Shown here: in pieces, positions 4,421-5,357 of the stretch | Position numbering within the stretch: position 1 is the first letter of the stretch | Layout: the number at the start of each line of letters is the position of its first letter | Assembly: GCA_011391835.1 (NCBI GenBank) | Contig: JAABPS010000209.1 | Coordinates: 1 to 5,357 of the forward strand | Source: Desulfobacteraceae bacterium | GTDB taxonomy: Bacteria > Desulfobacterota > Desulfobacteria > Desulfobacterales > JAABPS01 | DNA length: 5,357 bases | Reading direction: 5' to 3' | Program-made: the position numbers and the translations under genes | Notes under the pieces: generated by a model | What the model was told of the DNA's origin: nothing | What the model saw: the letters and a program-made list of their open reading frames with translations, nothing else | Databases searched by the model: none

Positions 4421-5357
4421 TCAGGGTATTTTATTAACAAACATAGGGACAATACTGTCGAGAAAAAGCATCCCTTTTCGTGAAAGCCTGCATTTGCCTT
4501 TTTCAAGATATATCAGTTTCTCATTTTTCAATTCGTTTATGACTTCCTCAAACTGACGGATAAAAGAGATGCTGAAATTTTTGTTATATGCATCCATATC
4601 AATCCCATCTGTTTTTCGTAACCCCAGATAAATGGCTTCGGTTATCATTTGTTCAGCAGTTAATACTTCTTCTTCCTCTATGGCGCGTTGGCCGTTATTT
4701 AAAAGATGTATATATTTTTCCACTGACCTGACATTCCAGAAGCGTGCAGGCTCCATAAATGAATGAGCGGACGGCCCTAACCCAATGTAAGGAGCAGATG
4801 ACCAGTATTTTAGATTATGTCTGGAGGTATTCTTTTGAATGGTACCTGCTGACGATCTCGCAAAATTTGATATTTCATATTGCATATATCCGTTGCTTTC
4901 AAGGAAATCGATTGTGGTGTTAAAAAGATCCACTGTGATTTTATCCGGAAGAGGCAGGAAGGATTTATTTTCCATTTTCTTCCAAAGAGGGGTATTTTTC
5001 TCATAGGTAAGCATATAGCAGGACAGATGTTCAGGAGCGAAATCAATTGCTGTTTGAAGATCCATGCGCCATGAATCCTTTTTATGACCCGGGAGTCCGT
5101 AGATAAGATCCAGACCAATATTATCAAACCCTGCTTTTCGGGACTCCTCAATTACGGATTTCGCATTAGCTGAATTGTGGATTCTGCCGAGAAATAAAAG
5201 GTTGGCATCATTAAATGACTGTACACCGATGTTGAGCCGATTGATTCCAGTCGACCGATACATCTTCAGTTTTTTCATATCGACTGTTCCGGGATTTACC
5301 TCCATGGTGATTTCAGGGGTTACGTGAATGGTAAAAAGGCGATGGATGGTTTCTAAA
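4421..5357 (-). CDS. hemW: HemW, radical SAM haem chaperone (N-terminus cut by window edge)
   Basis: The frame is open from the right edge to a TGA at 4423-4421 on the minus strand, giving about 311 residues. An internal Met at 5305 is not the start, because family sequence continues upstream (IHVTPEIT before MEVNPGT). The missing N-terminus should hold the CxxxCxxC iron-sulphur cluster motif. Visible HemW/HemN-like features are E-V-NPGT, GINRLNIGVQSFND, LGRIH, GFDNIGLDLIYGLPG, PEHLSCYMLTYE, GYMQYEISNFA and the hallmark HNLKYW (4819-4802) followed by YIGLGPSAHSF. The HNxxYW motif is linked to haem binding and separates HemW from true HemN coproporphyrinogen dehydrogenase. The role is delivery of haem to respiratory enzymes in the cytoplasm or at the membrane. 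A C-terminal winged-helix-like domain follows (from ~TAEQMITEAIYLGLR). It converges on selB with a 2-nt gap. Confidence 0.95.
   Translation of the reverse strand, partial: LETIHRLFTIHVTPEITMEVNPGTVDMKKLKMYRSTGINRLNIGVQSFNDANLLFLGRIHNSANAKSVIEESRKAGFDNIGLDLIYGLPGHKKDSWRMDLQTAIDFAPEHLSCYMLTYEKNTPLWKKMENKSFLPLPDKITVDLFNTTIDFLESNGYMQYEISNFARSSAGTIQKNTSRHNLKYWSSAPYIGLGPSAHSFMEPARFWNVRSVEKYIHLLNNGQRAIEEEEVLTAEQMITEAIYLGLRKTDGIDMDAYNKNFSISFIRQFEEVINELKNEKLIYLEKGKCRLSRKGMLFLDSIVPMFVNKIP

Noticed and set aside
1..5357. CRISPR arrays, IS elements, rRNA genes
   Set aside because: No regularly spaced direct repeats, transposase-like reading frames or rRNA-like sequence were found on either strand.

Overview
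The window looks like chromosome from a selenocysteine-using, anaerobic-type Gram-negative bacterium of moderate-to-low GC. A deltaproteobacterium (Desulfobacterota, Desulfobacterales-like) is my best guess. It rests on a complete SelB elongation factor, an oxygen-independent-type radical SAM protein (HemW), a rubrerythrin/encapsulated-ferritin-like protein and a lipoprotein signal peptide. The taxon is an inference from gene style, not a measured match.

Layout. Bases 1-189 hold the C-terminal end of a ferritin-like diiron protein (+), followed by weak hairpins. Bases 370-690 and 807-1157 hold two orphan genes (+): a single-pass membrane protein and a small lipoprotein, neither with a known function. 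Bases 1267-1812 form a compact type II toxin-antitoxin operon (+). It has a palindromic operator, a short Phd/YefM-like antitoxin, a RelE-like toxin overlapping it by 14 nt, and a good intrinsic terminator. Bases 1813-1912 form a 100-nt block of nested inverted repeats that no gene explains. Bases 1945-2198 hold a two-tRNA operon read leftwards: promoter, tRNA-His(GTG), a spacer hairpin, then tRNA-Arg(TCG), both with encoded CCA. Diverging from it, a predicted promoter at 2251-2277 drives a 54-residue two-helix membrane protein and then selB (2508-4418). hemW (4421 to the right edge, minus strand, N-terminus missing) converges on selB with only 2 nt between the stop codons.

How the parts relate. 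The right half is housekeeping: tRNAs, selenocysteine decoding and haem handling. The left half is more accessory in character: orphan small genes and a toxin-antitoxin pair next to the 3' side of a tRNA gene, a common place for acquired DNA. I found no second att copy, integrase or IS gene to prove acquisition. The most unusual sequence is the structured block at 1813-1912, which could be a small RNA, a tRNA trailer structure or a miniature palindromic element. No CRISPR array, IS element, rRNA or selC was seen.
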